DNA of 64,000 bases from Aureivirga sp. CE67 (GCF_015767245.1 NZ_JADOTV010000002.1:186001-250000); one strand, 5' to 3'; positions 9,436 to 17,429 are shown, counted from the stretch's first letter. Notes: generated by a model from the sequence alone, not told the origin. Numbers and translations: made by a program.

Positions 9436-9465
9436 TTGCGTGGTTAAATCTTATCCGTATATTTG
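9436..9465 (+). promoter_or_regulatory. Predicted promoter for tRNA-Leu
   Basis: TTG at 9436-9438, a 19 bp spacer and TATATTTG at 9458-9465 form a good Bacteroidota promoter. It ends 16 bp before the tRNA, which fits a very short tRNA leader. Confidence 0.75.
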
Positions 9466-9481
9466 CACTCACAATAACCAA

Positions 9482-9563
9482 GCGGGCGTGGTGGAATTGG
9501 TAGACACGCTAGACTTAGGATCTAGTGCTTCACGGCGTGAGAGTTCGAGTCTCTCCGCCCGCA
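9482..9563 (+). tRNA. tRNA-Leu (anticodon UAG)
   Basis: The acceptor arms GCGGGCG (9482-9488) and CGCCCGC (9556-9562) pair perfectly. The anticodon stem CTAGA/TCTAG encloses the loop CTTAGGA with anticodon TAG. The T arm is GAGAG/CTCTC around TTCGAGT, and a long class II variable arm is present, as expected for leucine. The discriminator base is A9563 and CCA is not encoded. Its own promoter lies just upstream and its terminator starts 2 bp downstream. Confidence 0.97.
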
Positions 9564-9564
9564 C

Positions 9565-9594
9565 AAAAGCTAACTGAACAAGTTAGCTTTTTTT
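9565..9594 (+). terminator. Terminator of tRNA-Leu
   Basis: AAAAGCTAACT and AGTTAGCTTTT pair over 11 bp around GAACA and are followed by a T-run. The hairpin begins almost directly at the tRNA 3' end. Confidence 0.88.
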
Positions 9595-9666
9595 GTATCT
9601 ATACTTTTCGTAAATTCGGGTAGATATTCCTTCAATATTGAATTAAACTTTTTAAAAGATAATATC

Positions 9667-10320
9667 ATGGTTATTCATAATTTAGAATTAAATAATTCTT
9701 TAGCAAACAAATATATTGCAGAGTTAAGAGATGTAAATATTCAAAAAGACAGCATGCGTTTTCGTAGAAATATCGAGCGTATTGGTGAAATTTTGAGTTA
9801 TGAATTTAGTAAAACTCTAAGTTATGTTGAAAAAGATGTCGTAACGCCACTTGGAACTAAAAAGAGTTTATTGCCAGAAAACGATATCGTAGTTTGTTCT
9901 ATTTTAAGAGCAGGTTTACCAATTCACAATGGAATTTTAAATTATTTTGATGGAGCAGAAAATGCTTTTATTTCAGCTTATAGATATCATCCGAATAATG
10001 ATGCGGAATTTGAAATTAAAGTAGAATATTTAGCTTCGCCTTCTTTGGAAGGAAAAACTTTGATTATTGCAGATCCGATGTTGGCTACAGGAAATTCTAT
10101 GGTAGCTGTGTATGAAACATTATTAAAACACGGAAATCCAAAAGAAGTTCATGTATTTGCTGTTATTGGAGCGAATCAAGGTGTGGAATTAGTAGCAGAT
10201 AGTTTGCCAGAAAACACACATTTATGGATTGCAACAATTGATGCTGAATTAAATGATCATGGATATATTATTCCTGGTCTTGGAGATGCAGGAGATTTGG
10301 CATTTGGGTCAAAGCTTTAA
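9667..10320 (+). CDS. upp: Uracil phosphoribosyltransferase
   Basis: Upp converts uracil and PRPP to UMP in pyrimidine salvage. The PRPP loop ADPMLATGNS lies near residue 140, and the family-specific uracil-binding tail GLGDAGDLAFGSKL forms the C-terminus. The length of 217 residues is standard. Its stop codon overlaps the stop of the convergent DUF6427 gene by three bases inside TTAA. In related genomes upp also stands beside the DUF6427 and DUF6341 genes. Confidence 0.96.
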   Translation: MVIHNLELNNSLANKYIAELRDVNIQKDSMRFRRNIERIGEILSYEFSKTLSYVEKDVVTPLGTKKSLLPENDIVVCSILRAGLPIHNGILNYFDGAENAFISAYRYHPNNDAEFEIKVEYLASPSLEGKTLIIADPMLATGNSMVAVYETLLKHGNPKEVHVFAVIGANQGVELVADSLPENTHLWIATIDAELNDHGYIIPGLGDAGDLAFGSKL

Positions 10321-11255
10321 TGAATAAAATATTGATATTGCATATATATAGAGCATCCTATTAGAATATATAGGATGCTTTCTTTTATCCACAAACCTCT
10401 AATTTCTTGTACAAAATTTGCCAGAATTGTTGCACAAGGAAAGATTAAGAATAATAAAATATCTGGATTTTTATCAGAACTAAAAGCGATAATTACCAGA
10501 GAAAGTAGAAAGCTTAAAATTAAAATTCCCCAAGAATATTTAGAATTATTTCCCTGACTTGCAATTTTTGGTGTTGTAATTAAAATGGAAAAAAGAGCTA
10601 AAATTCCTAAAATTGATAATGGTAAAATCATGGAAATACTCTGATTATAAACTTCAAATTCGGTGTTGTAATAAAAAGTAAATGAGTTTAGAAATAAATC
10701 AGGTTGTTCTATCAAAAGGGAATAAGTATAAAATAATGTGATTGGGAATGAAAAACCGATGATTGGAATCAATAGTGTTCTGAAATTAACTCTTTCATAA
10801 ATTACTAAACTGATGTAAATCAAAATTCCGAAGACGATACTCCAATTAAAAAATAAAAATGAAATTGCTAACCAAAAACCTACATCAAATAATTTTAATT
10901 TGATGTTTTTGATGGAATTTAGACTGAAAATTCTCCTAAAAAATAAAATCAAGAAGAAATTTGAGATAAAAATTAGATTCCAATGAATGGCTTGAGGCAA
11001 CATTGCAAAAATCAAAATAACTAAAAAATCTCCGTAAGAGTTTTTCTTCACTAAGTTATTTTTTTTAATAACAAAAGAATAAATACTAAGAAAAACCGCA
11101 GAAAATAAGAGAATTCCAATACTTTCCGAAATATTTGTAAAACTGTAATTCTCAGATATATTTTTAAAAAAAGATATAATTGAAATTACAATCAGAAGGA
11201 AAATAATGGTTAATAAATTTATTGGTTTTGTTTTATTAAAAAAATTGGCAATCAT
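10317..11255 (-). CDS. DUF6427 family integral membrane protein
   Basis: The protein of about 312 residues is extremely hydrophobic, with some nine to ten membrane helices and very short connecting loops rich in Lys, Asn and Ser. No catalytic motif is evident. The size, topology and position between upp and the DUF6341 gene fit DUF6427, a family of unknown function confined to Flavobacteria. A GTG codon at 11258 would add one residue; I prefer the adjacent ATG at 11255. The gene ends against upp with overlapping stop codons, and no hairpin terminator separates the two. Confidence 0.8.
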   Translation of the reverse strand: MIANFFNKTKPINLLTIIFLLIVISIISFFKNISENYSFTNISESIGILLFSAVFLSIYSFVIKKNNLVKKNSYGDFLVILIFAMLPQAIHWNLIFISNFFLILFFRRIFSLNSIKNIKLKLFDVGFWLAISFLFFNWSIVFGILIYISLVIYERVNFRTLLIPIIGFSFPITLFYTYSLLIEQPDLFLNSFTFYYNTEFEVYNQSISMILPLSILGILALFSILITTPKIASQGNNSKYSWGILILSFLLSLVIIAFSSDKNPDILLFLIFPCATILANFVQEIRGLWIKESILYILIGCSIYMQYQYFIH

Positions 11256-11275
11256 CACTATATTTTATACTTTTG
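11245..11275 (+). promoter_or_regulatory. Predicted promoter for the DUF6341 gene
   Basis: TTG at 11245-11247 and TACTTTTG at 11268-11275 are 20 bp apart, 21 bp before the ATG. The -33 box lies inside the first codons of the divergent DUF6427 gene. Confidence 0.6.
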
Positions 11276-11296
11276 CAAAGTAAATATAATTAAGAT

Positions 11297-11491
11297 ATGA
11301 TTGCAAACAATATTTTTAAGGCTATAGGTGATTTCTTTACAAATGTAGCATTCGCACCTTTGGATACACTATACAATATGAACTGGTGGTCAGCAAACCT
11401 ACCAAGTTGGATTTTTATCATTATTACATTCGTGGCATTCTTCTACTGGATGGGGCAATTATTGAAGTTTAAGAAAGAAGGAAGAGAGTAG
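11297..11491 (+). CDS. DUF6341 family small membrane protein
   Basis: The 64-residue protein has an amphipathic N-terminus (KAIGDFFTNVAFAPLD), a conserved central patch with WW, and one membrane helix at about 37-55, ending in a basic tail. It belongs to DUF6341, a tiny Flavobacteria-specific family usually encoded beside DUF6427 and upp. Its role is unknown. The strong conservation of Trp and aromatic residues suggests packing against another membrane protein, possibly the DUF6427 product; that is an inference from gene proximity only. Confidence 0.8.
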   Translation: MIANNIFKAIGDFFTNVAFAPLDTLYNMNWWSANLPSWIFIIITFVAFFYWMGQLLKFKKEGRE

Positions 11492-11532
11492 GAAAGAATT
11501 CTTGAATAATATTGTTTAAATTACAAAATACA

Positions 11533-11566
11533 AAGTGGTAATATGTAGATACATGTTACCATTTCT
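11533..11566 (+). terminator. Hairpin downstream of the DUF6341 gene
   Basis: TGGTAATATGT (11536-11546) pairs with ACATGTTACCA (11551-11561) around AGAT, with one wobble pair, and the flanks extend the stem by a few A-T pairs. The T-run after it is short (ATTTCTTG), so termination may be partial. Confidence 0.5.
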
Positions 11567-11624
11567 TGTAATAAGTAATAAGGAAATGTTTTTTAAGATG
11601 TATAAACTTTAAAAATAGAATCTT

Positions 11625-12296
11625 TTGGGAAGTAAAAATAAATTAAAACGATTTAACGAAAACGATACATTTGATAATGTAATTCAGCCAACAAGAGAAG
11701 AGGTTGTAAATGGTTTTCAATGGAAGGGAAAATGGAATTCTTTTTTTAAAAATGACAATCCGATTGTATTAGAATTAGGATGTGGAAAGGGAGAATATAC
11801 AGTTGCTTTAGCTAGAAAAAATCCAAATATTAATTATGTTGGAGTTGATATTAAAGGAGCAAGATTTTGGAGAGGAGCGAAAACAGCAATTGAAGAAAAT
11901 TTAGATAATGTAGCTTTTGTTCGTACGCAAATCGAATTGATTGATCTGATTTTTGCTGAAGGTGAAGTTTCTGAAATTTGGATTACTTTCCCAGATCCTC
12001 AGATTAAATATAAAAGAACGAAGCACAGACTTACAAATCATGCCTTTTTAGAGAAATATGATCATATCTTAAATGAGGAAGGTGTGGTGAACTTAAAGAC
12101 AGATAGTGAGTTTATGCACGGTTATACTTTAGGACTTTTACATGGTGAAGGGCATGAGGTGATTTATGCAAATCATGATGTGTATAAAAATCATGGAGCT
12201 CCTGAAGAAGTTGTTTCTACTCAAACTTTTTATGAGAAACAATATTTAGAAGTAGGAAAAGCTATTACTTATATAAAATTTAAAATCCGTTTTTAA
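11625..12296 (+). CDS. trmB: tRNA (guanine-N7)-methyltransferase, TTG start
   Basis: TrmB makes m7G46 in the variable loop of tRNA using S-adenosylmethionine. The SAM-binding motif I is LELGCGKGEYT (about 48-58), followed by GVDIKGARFWRGAK and the catalytic/tRNA-binding ITFPDPQIKYKRTKHRLT. The start is a TTG. An in-frame TAG lies three codons upstream at 11616, no ATG, GTG or second TTG precedes the conserved KNKLKRF stretch, and the next Met is near residue 158. The length of 223 residues is normal. A terminator overlaps the stop codon. Confidence 0.94.
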   Translation: MGSKNKLKRFNENDTFDNVIQPTREEVVNGFQWKGKWNSFFKNDNPIVLELGCGKGEYTVALARKNPNINYVGVDIKGARFWRGAKTAIEENLDNVAFVRTQIELIDLIFAEGEVSEIWITFPDPQIKYKRTKHRLTNHAFLEKYDHILNEEGVVNLKTDSEFMHGYTLGLLHGEGHEVIYANHDVYKNHGAPEEVVSTQTFYEKQYLEVGKAITYIKFKIRF

Positions 12297-12311
12297 GAAC
12301 GGATTTTTTTT
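12282..12311 (+). terminator. Terminator of trmB, overlapping its stop codon
   Basis: AAATCCGTT (12283-12291) pairs with AACGGATTT (12298-12306) and runs into eight Ts. The TAA of trmB lies in the loop. Confidence 0.88.
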
Positions 12312-12350
12312 GCGAAAGGGAACGAAAAGCCCGACCCGATAGGGTTTCGC
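12312..12350. repeat. Short structured intergenic repeat, partial copy
   Basis: GCGAAA (12312-12317) pairs with TTTCGC (12345-12350), and inside lies CCC-GATA-GGG. The 12-mer AAAGCCCGACCC at 12326-12337 occurs again at 29040-29051, also followed by CCC-GNTA-GGG. The stretch is far more G+C-rich than its surroundings. It looks like a reduced copy of the larger element at 28961-29092. Confidence 0.6.
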
Positions 12351-12374
12351 TATGATGAATAAAATAAATATTCT

Positions 12375-13325
12375 TTAAAGACAAGAAAGTAAATTGTCTA
12401 CTTTATTTATAATTACATCGTGATCTATGAATGCCATGGAGAATATTCCGGCGATGATCAGAAGTTTCAGGATGTTGTGAATTAAATTATATTGCTTTTG
12501 TGATTTGCTTCTCCATAATAGAATTCCGCAAAGAACTAAAACTCCCATGCTTGCGTAGAAATAATAACGCATTCCACCAATTTCTGGGTTTTTGAATAGG
12601 AAATAAATAGGGTCAAAAGCAAAAAGAATCAATAAACTTGTAAGTATTTTTGCGAAATGTTCTCCGTAAACAATCGGAATTGTCTTGTAATTTTGGACAA
12701 CATCTCCTTTGATTTTTTCTAAATCTTTTACCAATTCTTTAATCAAAAGTATACAAAACACAAAAGCTGCGTGTGTGAAAATTATGTATGAGAAGTTTTT
12801 GAAATAGACAAAAATTGCAAAAAATGGTAGAATAGTAAGTGTTGCTGCAGAGAACAAACTTACTAATGGGTATTTTTTTAGTTTGTGTGAATAAAACCAA
12901 ATTAGGAAAATATACGTTGCAAAAAATAATGCTGCTCTAAATGATACGATGAAAGAAATTCCGACACCGATAAAATTTAAAGTGAAATAAATGCTTAGTT
13001 TGGTTTTTTGACTGACAATTGCGTCGAGTTTCGATTTTTCAGGTCTGTTGATTCTGTCTGTGTCCGAATCGTAGAAATTATTGATTATATATCCGGAAGC
13101 AATCACACAAATAGTGGAAAGTACGATGATATATAAATGAAAATCGAGAAGAATATTTATTAGCGATCTGTCATGAGAAAATATAAATATGGAAGCCATA
13201 TATTGAGCGAACACTAATATGGCGATATTATATCCTCTCACAACAGAAAGTAAGCTAAATAACTTTATATAGAAAGGGTATTTCTTAGCAGGTGTATTTT
13301 TTTTAGCTTCTTCTAATAAATCCAT
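12375..13325 (-). CDS. UbiA family prenyltransferase (geranylgeranylglycerol-phosphate geranylgeranyltransferase-like)
   Basis: This 316-residue integral membrane enzyme has about eight to nine helices and the two Asp-rich motifs of the UbiA superfamily. The first is NNFYDSDTDRINRPEK (near residue 85) and the second is ELVKDLEKIKGD (near residue 200). They chelate the magnesium that holds the prenyl diphosphate. Flavobacterial members are usually annotated as geranylgeranylglycerol-phosphate geranylgeranyltransferases, the enzyme of archaeal ether-lipid synthesis. The real substrate could instead be a quinone precursor or another acceptor. It is encoded 13 bp after a mevalonate-kinase-like gene, which ties it to isoprenoid supply. 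Confidence 0.82.
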   Translation of the reverse strand: MDLLEEAKKNTPAKKYPFYIKLFSLLSVVRGYNIAILVFAQYMASIFIFSHDRSLINILLDFHLYIIVLSTICVIASGYIINNFYDSDTDRINRPEKSKLDAIVSQKTKLSIYFTLNFIGVGISFIVSFRAALFFATYIFLIWFYSHKLKKYPLVSLFSAATLTILPFFAIFVYFKNFSYIIFTHAAFVFCILLIKELVKDLEKIKGDVVQNYKTIPIVYGEHFAKILTSLLILFAFDPIYFLFKNPEIGGMRYYFYASMGVLVLCGILLWRSKSQKQYNLIHNILKLLIIAGIFSMAFIDHDVIINKVDNLLSCL

Positions 13326-13338
13326 AGCAAAAATTTGC

Positions 13339-14277
13339 TTAAAAACGATACACCAATTCTATTCTATAATCTTTTAATTGTTCCTTTGCTTTTTCAAAGT
13401 CAGGTGCGAATCCTAAAATATATCCACCACCACCAGAACCACAAAGTTTCAGGTAGAAGTTGTTAGATTCAATTCCTGATTGCCATACTTGGTGAAATTT
13501 CTTTGGAATCATTGGTTGGAAATTGTCTAAAACAACTTTTGAAAGTTTCTTTACATTTCCGAATAATGATTTTACATTTCCTTTTAAGAAATCATCGATA
13601 CAAGCATCTGTATGTGCAGAGAATTCTTTGCTTAACATATTACGGAAACCTTCATTTTTCATTTTATTCATGAAAATATTTACCATCGGCTCCGTTTCTC
13701 CAACCATTTGAGAATCTAATAAGAAAACAGCTCCTTTTCCTTCTTCTTTTTGTGAAGGAATTCCTGCTGGCTCAATATGATCTTTTGAGTTGATAAGAAT
13801 AGGAATGCTTAAATAACTATTTAATGGATCTAAACCAGAACTTTTTCCGTGGAAGAAAGATTCCATGATAGAAAAAATTTGTTTTAGTTGTAATAGTTTA
13901 TCTCTTGTTAAATTTTCTAGAACTGTAATTTTATGGTTTGCATACTTATCATAAAGCGCAGCAACTAATGCTCCAGAACTTCCCACACCATATCCTTGTG
14001 GAATGCTAGAGTCAAAATACATTCCTTCGTTGATATCTTTCTCTAATTCGTCTAAACGAAAAGAAAGCAAGTCCGGAAATTCGGCTGTTTTTTCTTTTAA
14101 ATAAGTATAAAACAATTGTAAGTTTTTGTTTGAAAGCGCTGCACTTTCATTCAAAACTTCTTCTTTTTTCAAAGTTCCTTGATAAGAATTATAAGGAATT
14201 GCTAACCCTTTCGAGTCTTTAATAATTCCATATTCTCCGAAAAGAAGAATCTTTGCATAAAATAAAGGTCCTTTCAT
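13339..14277 (-). CDS. GHMP kinase, mevalonate kinase-like
   Basis: The 312-residue cytosolic protein has the GHMP layout: an N-terminal LLFGEYGIIKDSKGLAIP motif, the ATP-binding loop PQGYGVGSSGALVAAL (about 95-110) and the C-terminal glycine-rich CGSGGGGYILGF. GEYG plus SGLDPLNS resembles mevalonate kinase, which makes mevalonate 5-phosphate. Flavobacteria use the mevalonate route, so this fits; a mevalonate-phosphate kinase is an alternative I cannot exclude. It is the first gene of a pair with the UbiA prenyltransferase. A -7-like element stands 23 bp before the ATG. Confidence 0.82.
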   Translation of the reverse strand: MKGPLFYAKILLFGEYGIIKDSKGLAIPYNSYQGTLKKEEVLNESAALSNKNLQLFYTYLKEKTAEFPDLLSFRLDELEKDINEGMYFDSSIPQGYGVGSSGALVAALYDKYANHKITVLENLTRDKLLQLKQIFSIMESFFHGKSSGLDPLNSYLSIPILINSKDHIEPAGIPSQKEEGKGAVFLLDSQMVGETEPMVNIFMNKMKNEGFRNMLSKEFSAHTDACIDDFLKGNVKSLFGNVKKLSKVVLDNFQPMIPKKFHQVWQSGIESNNFYLKLCGSGGGGYILGFAPDFEKAKEQLKDYRIELVYRF

Positions 14278-14299
14278 AATTTAATTCCCATTTAAGAAG

Positions 14300-14307
14300 C
14301 AAAGATA
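14300..14307 (-). promoter_or_regulatory. Predicted -7 element for the mevalonate kinase-like gene
   Basis: On the minus strand these bases read TATCTTTG, a perfect TAnnTTTG box, 23 bp before the start codon. No good -33 box was found at the expected distance. The remaining A+T-rich bases up to 14514 show nothing else I can name. Confidence 0.45.
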
Positions 14308-14514
14308 GTAATCATTTCTATATTAGTACTTTTATTTAATGCATAAATGAATATTTTAATTTTATTTTCACATTGTAATTAAATGAAAACGTTATTTTAT
14401 TGAGTATGAAAAAGTAATTTGTTAAATAAATAATTGAAAAGTTAAAATCGTTTCGGATTAGTTTTTTTTATTTAAAATCAAGACATTTGCAGGCTTATAT
14501 AATTTTTCATTTTT

Positions 14515-15675
14515 ATGAATGAACAAATATCTATTACTGGTTTAGGTTCCATTTCCGCTTTAGGGAGTGAGTTTGCAGAAATTTACGAGAATTATCAAAA
14601 TCCGAAACACTTTTTAAAAGAAGAAGACTTTGGAAAGTTTTCTGGGATTGTTAGTTCTATTTCTGACGATTTAGAACAAAAATTAGAAGAAATTAGAAAT
14701 TCAGATCCCAAATATAAATCGATAGATAAATCTGTATTATTTGCAATTTTTTGTGCAAGAAATGCAGTGAAACAAGCTAATTGGAATATTTCAAATTTTG
14801 GAATTAATGTAGGTTCTTCAAGAGGAGCTACGGAGCTTTTTGAAAAATTCCATGAAGAATTTACAAAACATCCACTTGGAAAAACAAATACTTTAAGTTC
14901 TCCTACAACTACATTGGGAAATATTGCTTCTTGGATTGCACATGATTTGCAAACAGAAGGTCCTACAATTAGTCATTCGATTGCTTGCTCTACAGCTCTA
15001 CATTCTATATTAAATGGAATTGCTTGGATTCAATCAGGAATGTCCGATGCTTTTTTGGTAGGAGGAACAGAAGCTTCCAACACACCTTTTACTGTTTCTC
15101 AGATGAAAGCTTTGAAGATTTATGCAGAGCCGAAAAAAGATTATCCTGTTCGAACTTTAGATTTTGAAAAAGAGAAAAACGGAATGGTAATCGGAGAAGG
15201 TGCTGCGATGATGTGTTTGGAAAAAGGAAAGAAAGAAAATGCACTTGCATATATAGAAGGTGTAGGATATGCTACAGAAGTTTTGAAACATAATGTTTCT
15301 ATTTCTACCAATGCAGACTGTTTTCAGAAGTCGATGAAGATGGCTTTGAAAGGTGTAAATCCTGAAGAAATAGACTGTATTGTTATGCATGCACCAGGAA
15401 CCAAAAAAGGTGATAGCTCTGAGTTTAATGCTATCGAAAAAATATTTGGTGAAAAAAAACCAGCACTAACAAGTAATAAATGGAAAATAGGTCATACTTT
15501 AGGAGCCTCGGGAGCGCTAAGTATGGAATTGGCAATTTTAATGCTTCAAACACAAGAATTTATTACAATTCCATTTTTATCAGAACAAAAAATACCGAAT
15601 AAAATCAACAAAATACTAGTAAATGCAGTAGGATTTGGAGGAAACGCAGTAAGTATTTTACTTGCACGTAATTAA
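14515..15675 (+). CDS. Beta-ketoacyl synthase family protein
   Basis: The 386-residue condensing enzyme has the complete Cys-His-His triad of KAS I/II type enzymes: the nucleophile in SIACSTALHS (about 160), one His in VMHAPGTKKGD (about 293) and one in KIGHTLGASGALSMEL (about 328). It therefore should extend an acyl-ACP with malonyl units. It is shorter than FabF (about 415 residues), and its N-terminal strand ISITGLGSISALG is standard. It lies 47 bp upstream of bioB in the same direction. This suggests a part in making the pimelate moiety of biotin, although a general fatty-acid or pigment role remains possible. Confidence 0.85.
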   Translation: MNEQISITGLGSISALGSEFAEIYENYQNPKHFLKEEDFGKFSGIVSSISDDLEQKLEEIRNSDPKYKSIDKSVLFAIFCARNAVKQANWNISNFGINVGSSRGATELFEKFHEEFTKHPLGKTNTLSSPTTTLGNIASWIAHDLQTEGPTISHSIACSTALHSILNGIAWIQSGMSDAFLVGGTEASNTPFTVSQMKALKIYAEPKKDYPVRTLDFEKEKNGMVIGEGAAMMCLEKGKKENALAYIEGVGYATEVLKHNVSISTNADCFQKSMKMALKGVNPEEIDCIVMHAPGTKKGDSSEFNAIEKIFGEKKPALTSNKWKIGHTLGASGALSMELAILMLQTQEFITIPFLSEQKIPNKINKILVNAVGFGGNAVSILLARN

Positions 15676-15722
15676 TTCCTTTTTATTCTTTACATTTGGA
15701 TAAAATTTCAGAAATAAAACTT

Positions 15723-16841
15723 ATGAGTGAAATTAGACACAATTGGACGAGAGAAGAAATACTTGAAATATATAACAAACCATTAATGGAGCTTTTATAT
15801 GAAGCAGCAACGATTCATAGAGAGCACCATGATCCAAATCAAGTACAAGTAAGTACTTTATTATCTATTAAAACAGGAGGATGTCCAGAAGATTGTGGAT
15901 ATTGTCCGCAAGCAGCACGTTATCATACAGATATTGAAGGAAATGACTTAATGTCAGTTCAGCAAGTGAAAGCTCAGGCTTTACAAGCAAAAGCTGGAGG
16001 ATCTTCAAGAGTTTGTATGGGAGCATCTTGGCGTAATGTAAAAGATGGACCAGAATTCGAAAACGTATTAGAAATGGTTCGTACAATCAACAAATTAGAT
16101 ATGGAAGTTTGTTGTACGTTAGGAATGTTGACAGAAAATCAAGCAAAAAGATTAGCAGAAGCTGGACTTTATGCTTATAACCACAACTTAGATACATCAG
16201 AAGAATATTATAAAGAAGTAATTTCTACAAGAGGATATGAGGATAGAATCAAAACTATCGAGAATGTTCGTAAAACAAACGTAACTGTTTGTTCTGGAGG
16301 AATTATTGGAATGGGAGAAAAATTAGAAGATAGAGCAGGAATGTTAGTTTCACTTTCTACTTTTGCTCCACACCCAGAATCTGTGCCAATTAATGCTTTA
16401 GTTCCAGTAGAAGGCACTCCAATGGAAGAGCAAAATGTAGTAGAGATTTGGGAAATGGTAAGAATGGTTGCTACAGCAAGAATCGTGATGCCAAAAACAC
16501 AAGTTCGTCTTTCAGCTGGTAGAACAGAGATGTCTCAAGAAGGTCAAGCAATGTGTTTCTTTGCAGGAGCAAATTCAATTTTTGCAGGAAGTAAATTATT
16601 GACTACTCCAAATCCTGATGTAAATGAAGACATGAAAATGTTTGATAAATTAGGATTAAATCCAAGTAAGCCATTTATCAATATCATGAAAAAACCTGAA
16701 ACTGTAGAAGCAGAAGATTCTAAATATACAGCACAAGGTGAGAAACCAAAATGGTCTAGACCAGGACATGAAATTGACAGAAATGTTGCCGCTACAGAAA
16801 AGGCAAAAGAAATTAGAAAAGCAGAAAAAGTGAACTCATAA
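15723..16841 (+). CDS. bioB: Biotin synthase
   Basis: BioB is a radical SAM enzyme that inserts sulfur into dethiobiotin. The SAM-binding [4Fe-4S] motif is CPEDCGYC (about 57-64). The second, sulfur-donating [2Fe-2S] cluster is expected to use Cys residues in VCMGASWR, EVCCTLGML and VCSGGIIGMGE, plus Arg in VRLSAGR; all are present. I start at the ATG at 15723 (372 residues); a TTG at 15696 would add nine poorly conserved residues. A tail of about 40 charged residues follows the barrel, as is common in Bacteroidota BioB. A strong terminator ends the unit. Confidence 0.96.
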   Translation: MSEIRHNWTREEILEIYNKPLMELLYEAATIHREHHDPNQVQVSTLLSIKTGGCPEDCGYCPQAARYHTDIEGNDLMSVQQVKAQALQAKAGGSSRVCMGASWRNVKDGPEFENVLEMVRTINKLDMEVCCTLGMLTENQAKRLAEAGLYAYNHNLDTSEEYYKEVISTRGYEDRIKTIENVRKTNVTVCSGGIIGMGEKLEDRAGMLVSLSTFAPHPESVPINALVPVEGTPMEEQNVVEIWEMVRMVATARIVMPKTQVRLSAGRTEMSQEGQAMCFFAGANSIFAGSKLLTTPNPDVNEDMKMFDKLGLNPSKPFINIMKKPETVEAEDSKYTAQGEKPKWSRPGHEIDRNVAATEKAKEIRKAEKVNS

Positions 16842-16860
16842 TTCACTTAATTTATAGAAT

Positions 16861-16898
16861 AAAAAAAGCCCAGTTTTTGATTTAAAACTGGGCTTTTT
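16861..16898. terminator. Bidirectional terminator between bioB and the SPOR gene
   Basis: AAAAAGCCCAGTTTT (16863-16877) pairs perfectly with AAAACTGGGCTTTTT (16884-16898) around a 6-nt loop, with A and T runs on either side. Confidence 0.9.
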
Positions 16899-16911
16899 TA
16901 ATAGTAGAGGA

Positions 16912-17295
16912 TTAGTAAATAATTTTTGTCTCCAAAATTCTTGCTCCTCTATATTTATCTTTGATTTTGTTTAAAACTCTAACAGCTTCAATTTTTGTTT
17001 TAAAATTTCCGATTCTAAGTTTATATTCTGGACTAGAATAGAATAATGAAATCTCGATATCAGGAAAATCTTCTTTAAATTCCTTCTTTTTTTTACGAGT
17101 TTCTGCTTCCTTTCCATTAAAAAGCTGAATTTGGTAACCATCGATAAAATTGTCATGGTCTCTATTGAACTCAATCTTTTGTTCAATTAATTCAGTGATC
17201 TCAGTGCTCTGATTTACCTGTGCAGTAGCTTTTGAGAAATAAAAGCAACTAACTAAAAATGAGATAATAAATACCTTTTTTTTAAGTGTTTTCAT
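16912..17295 (-). CDS. SPOR domain-containing periplasmic protein
   Basis: The 127-residue protein starts with a signal peptide ending near KATAQ. A single SPOR-like domain follows at about 50-125, seen in GYQIQLFNGKEAETRKK, the repeated beta-alpha unit and RIGNFKTKIEAVRVLNKIK. SPOR domains bind glycan strands stripped of stem peptides at division sites. This one has no membrane anchor or enzymatic partner domain, so it is probably a free periplasmic peptidoglycan-binding protein. It is a single gene, convergent with bioB. Confidence 0.8.
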   Translation of the reverse strand: MKTLKKKVFIISFLVSCFYFSKATAQVNQSTEITELIEQKIEFNRDHDNFIDGYQIQLFNGKEAETRKKKKEFKEDFPDIEISLFYSSPEYKLRIGNFKTKIEAVRVLNKIKDKYRGARILETKIIY

Positions 17296-17398
17296 TATAA
17301 ATTATAATTTTTTGTAAAAGTAATACATTGTGTTTTAAATGCTTAAAAATACATCTTATTTAGAATCGATATAAATTATATCATAAGGTATAATTCGA

Positions 17399-17429
17399 TT
17401 TCGATTTTTCCTTATAAATAGTACTTTTG
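17399..17429 (+). promoter_or_regulatory. Predicted promoter of the act-cox operon
   Basis: TTTC at 17399-17402, a 19 bp spacer and TACTTTTG at 17422-17429 match the Bacteroidota consensus. The first gene starts 83 bp after the -7 box, leaving a leader of roughly 75 nt. Confidence 0.6.

Noticed and set aside
15696-15722. TTG start adding nine residues to BioB
   Set aside because: The ATG at 15723 gives the usual N-terminus (MSEIRHNW) and there is no sign of conservation before it.
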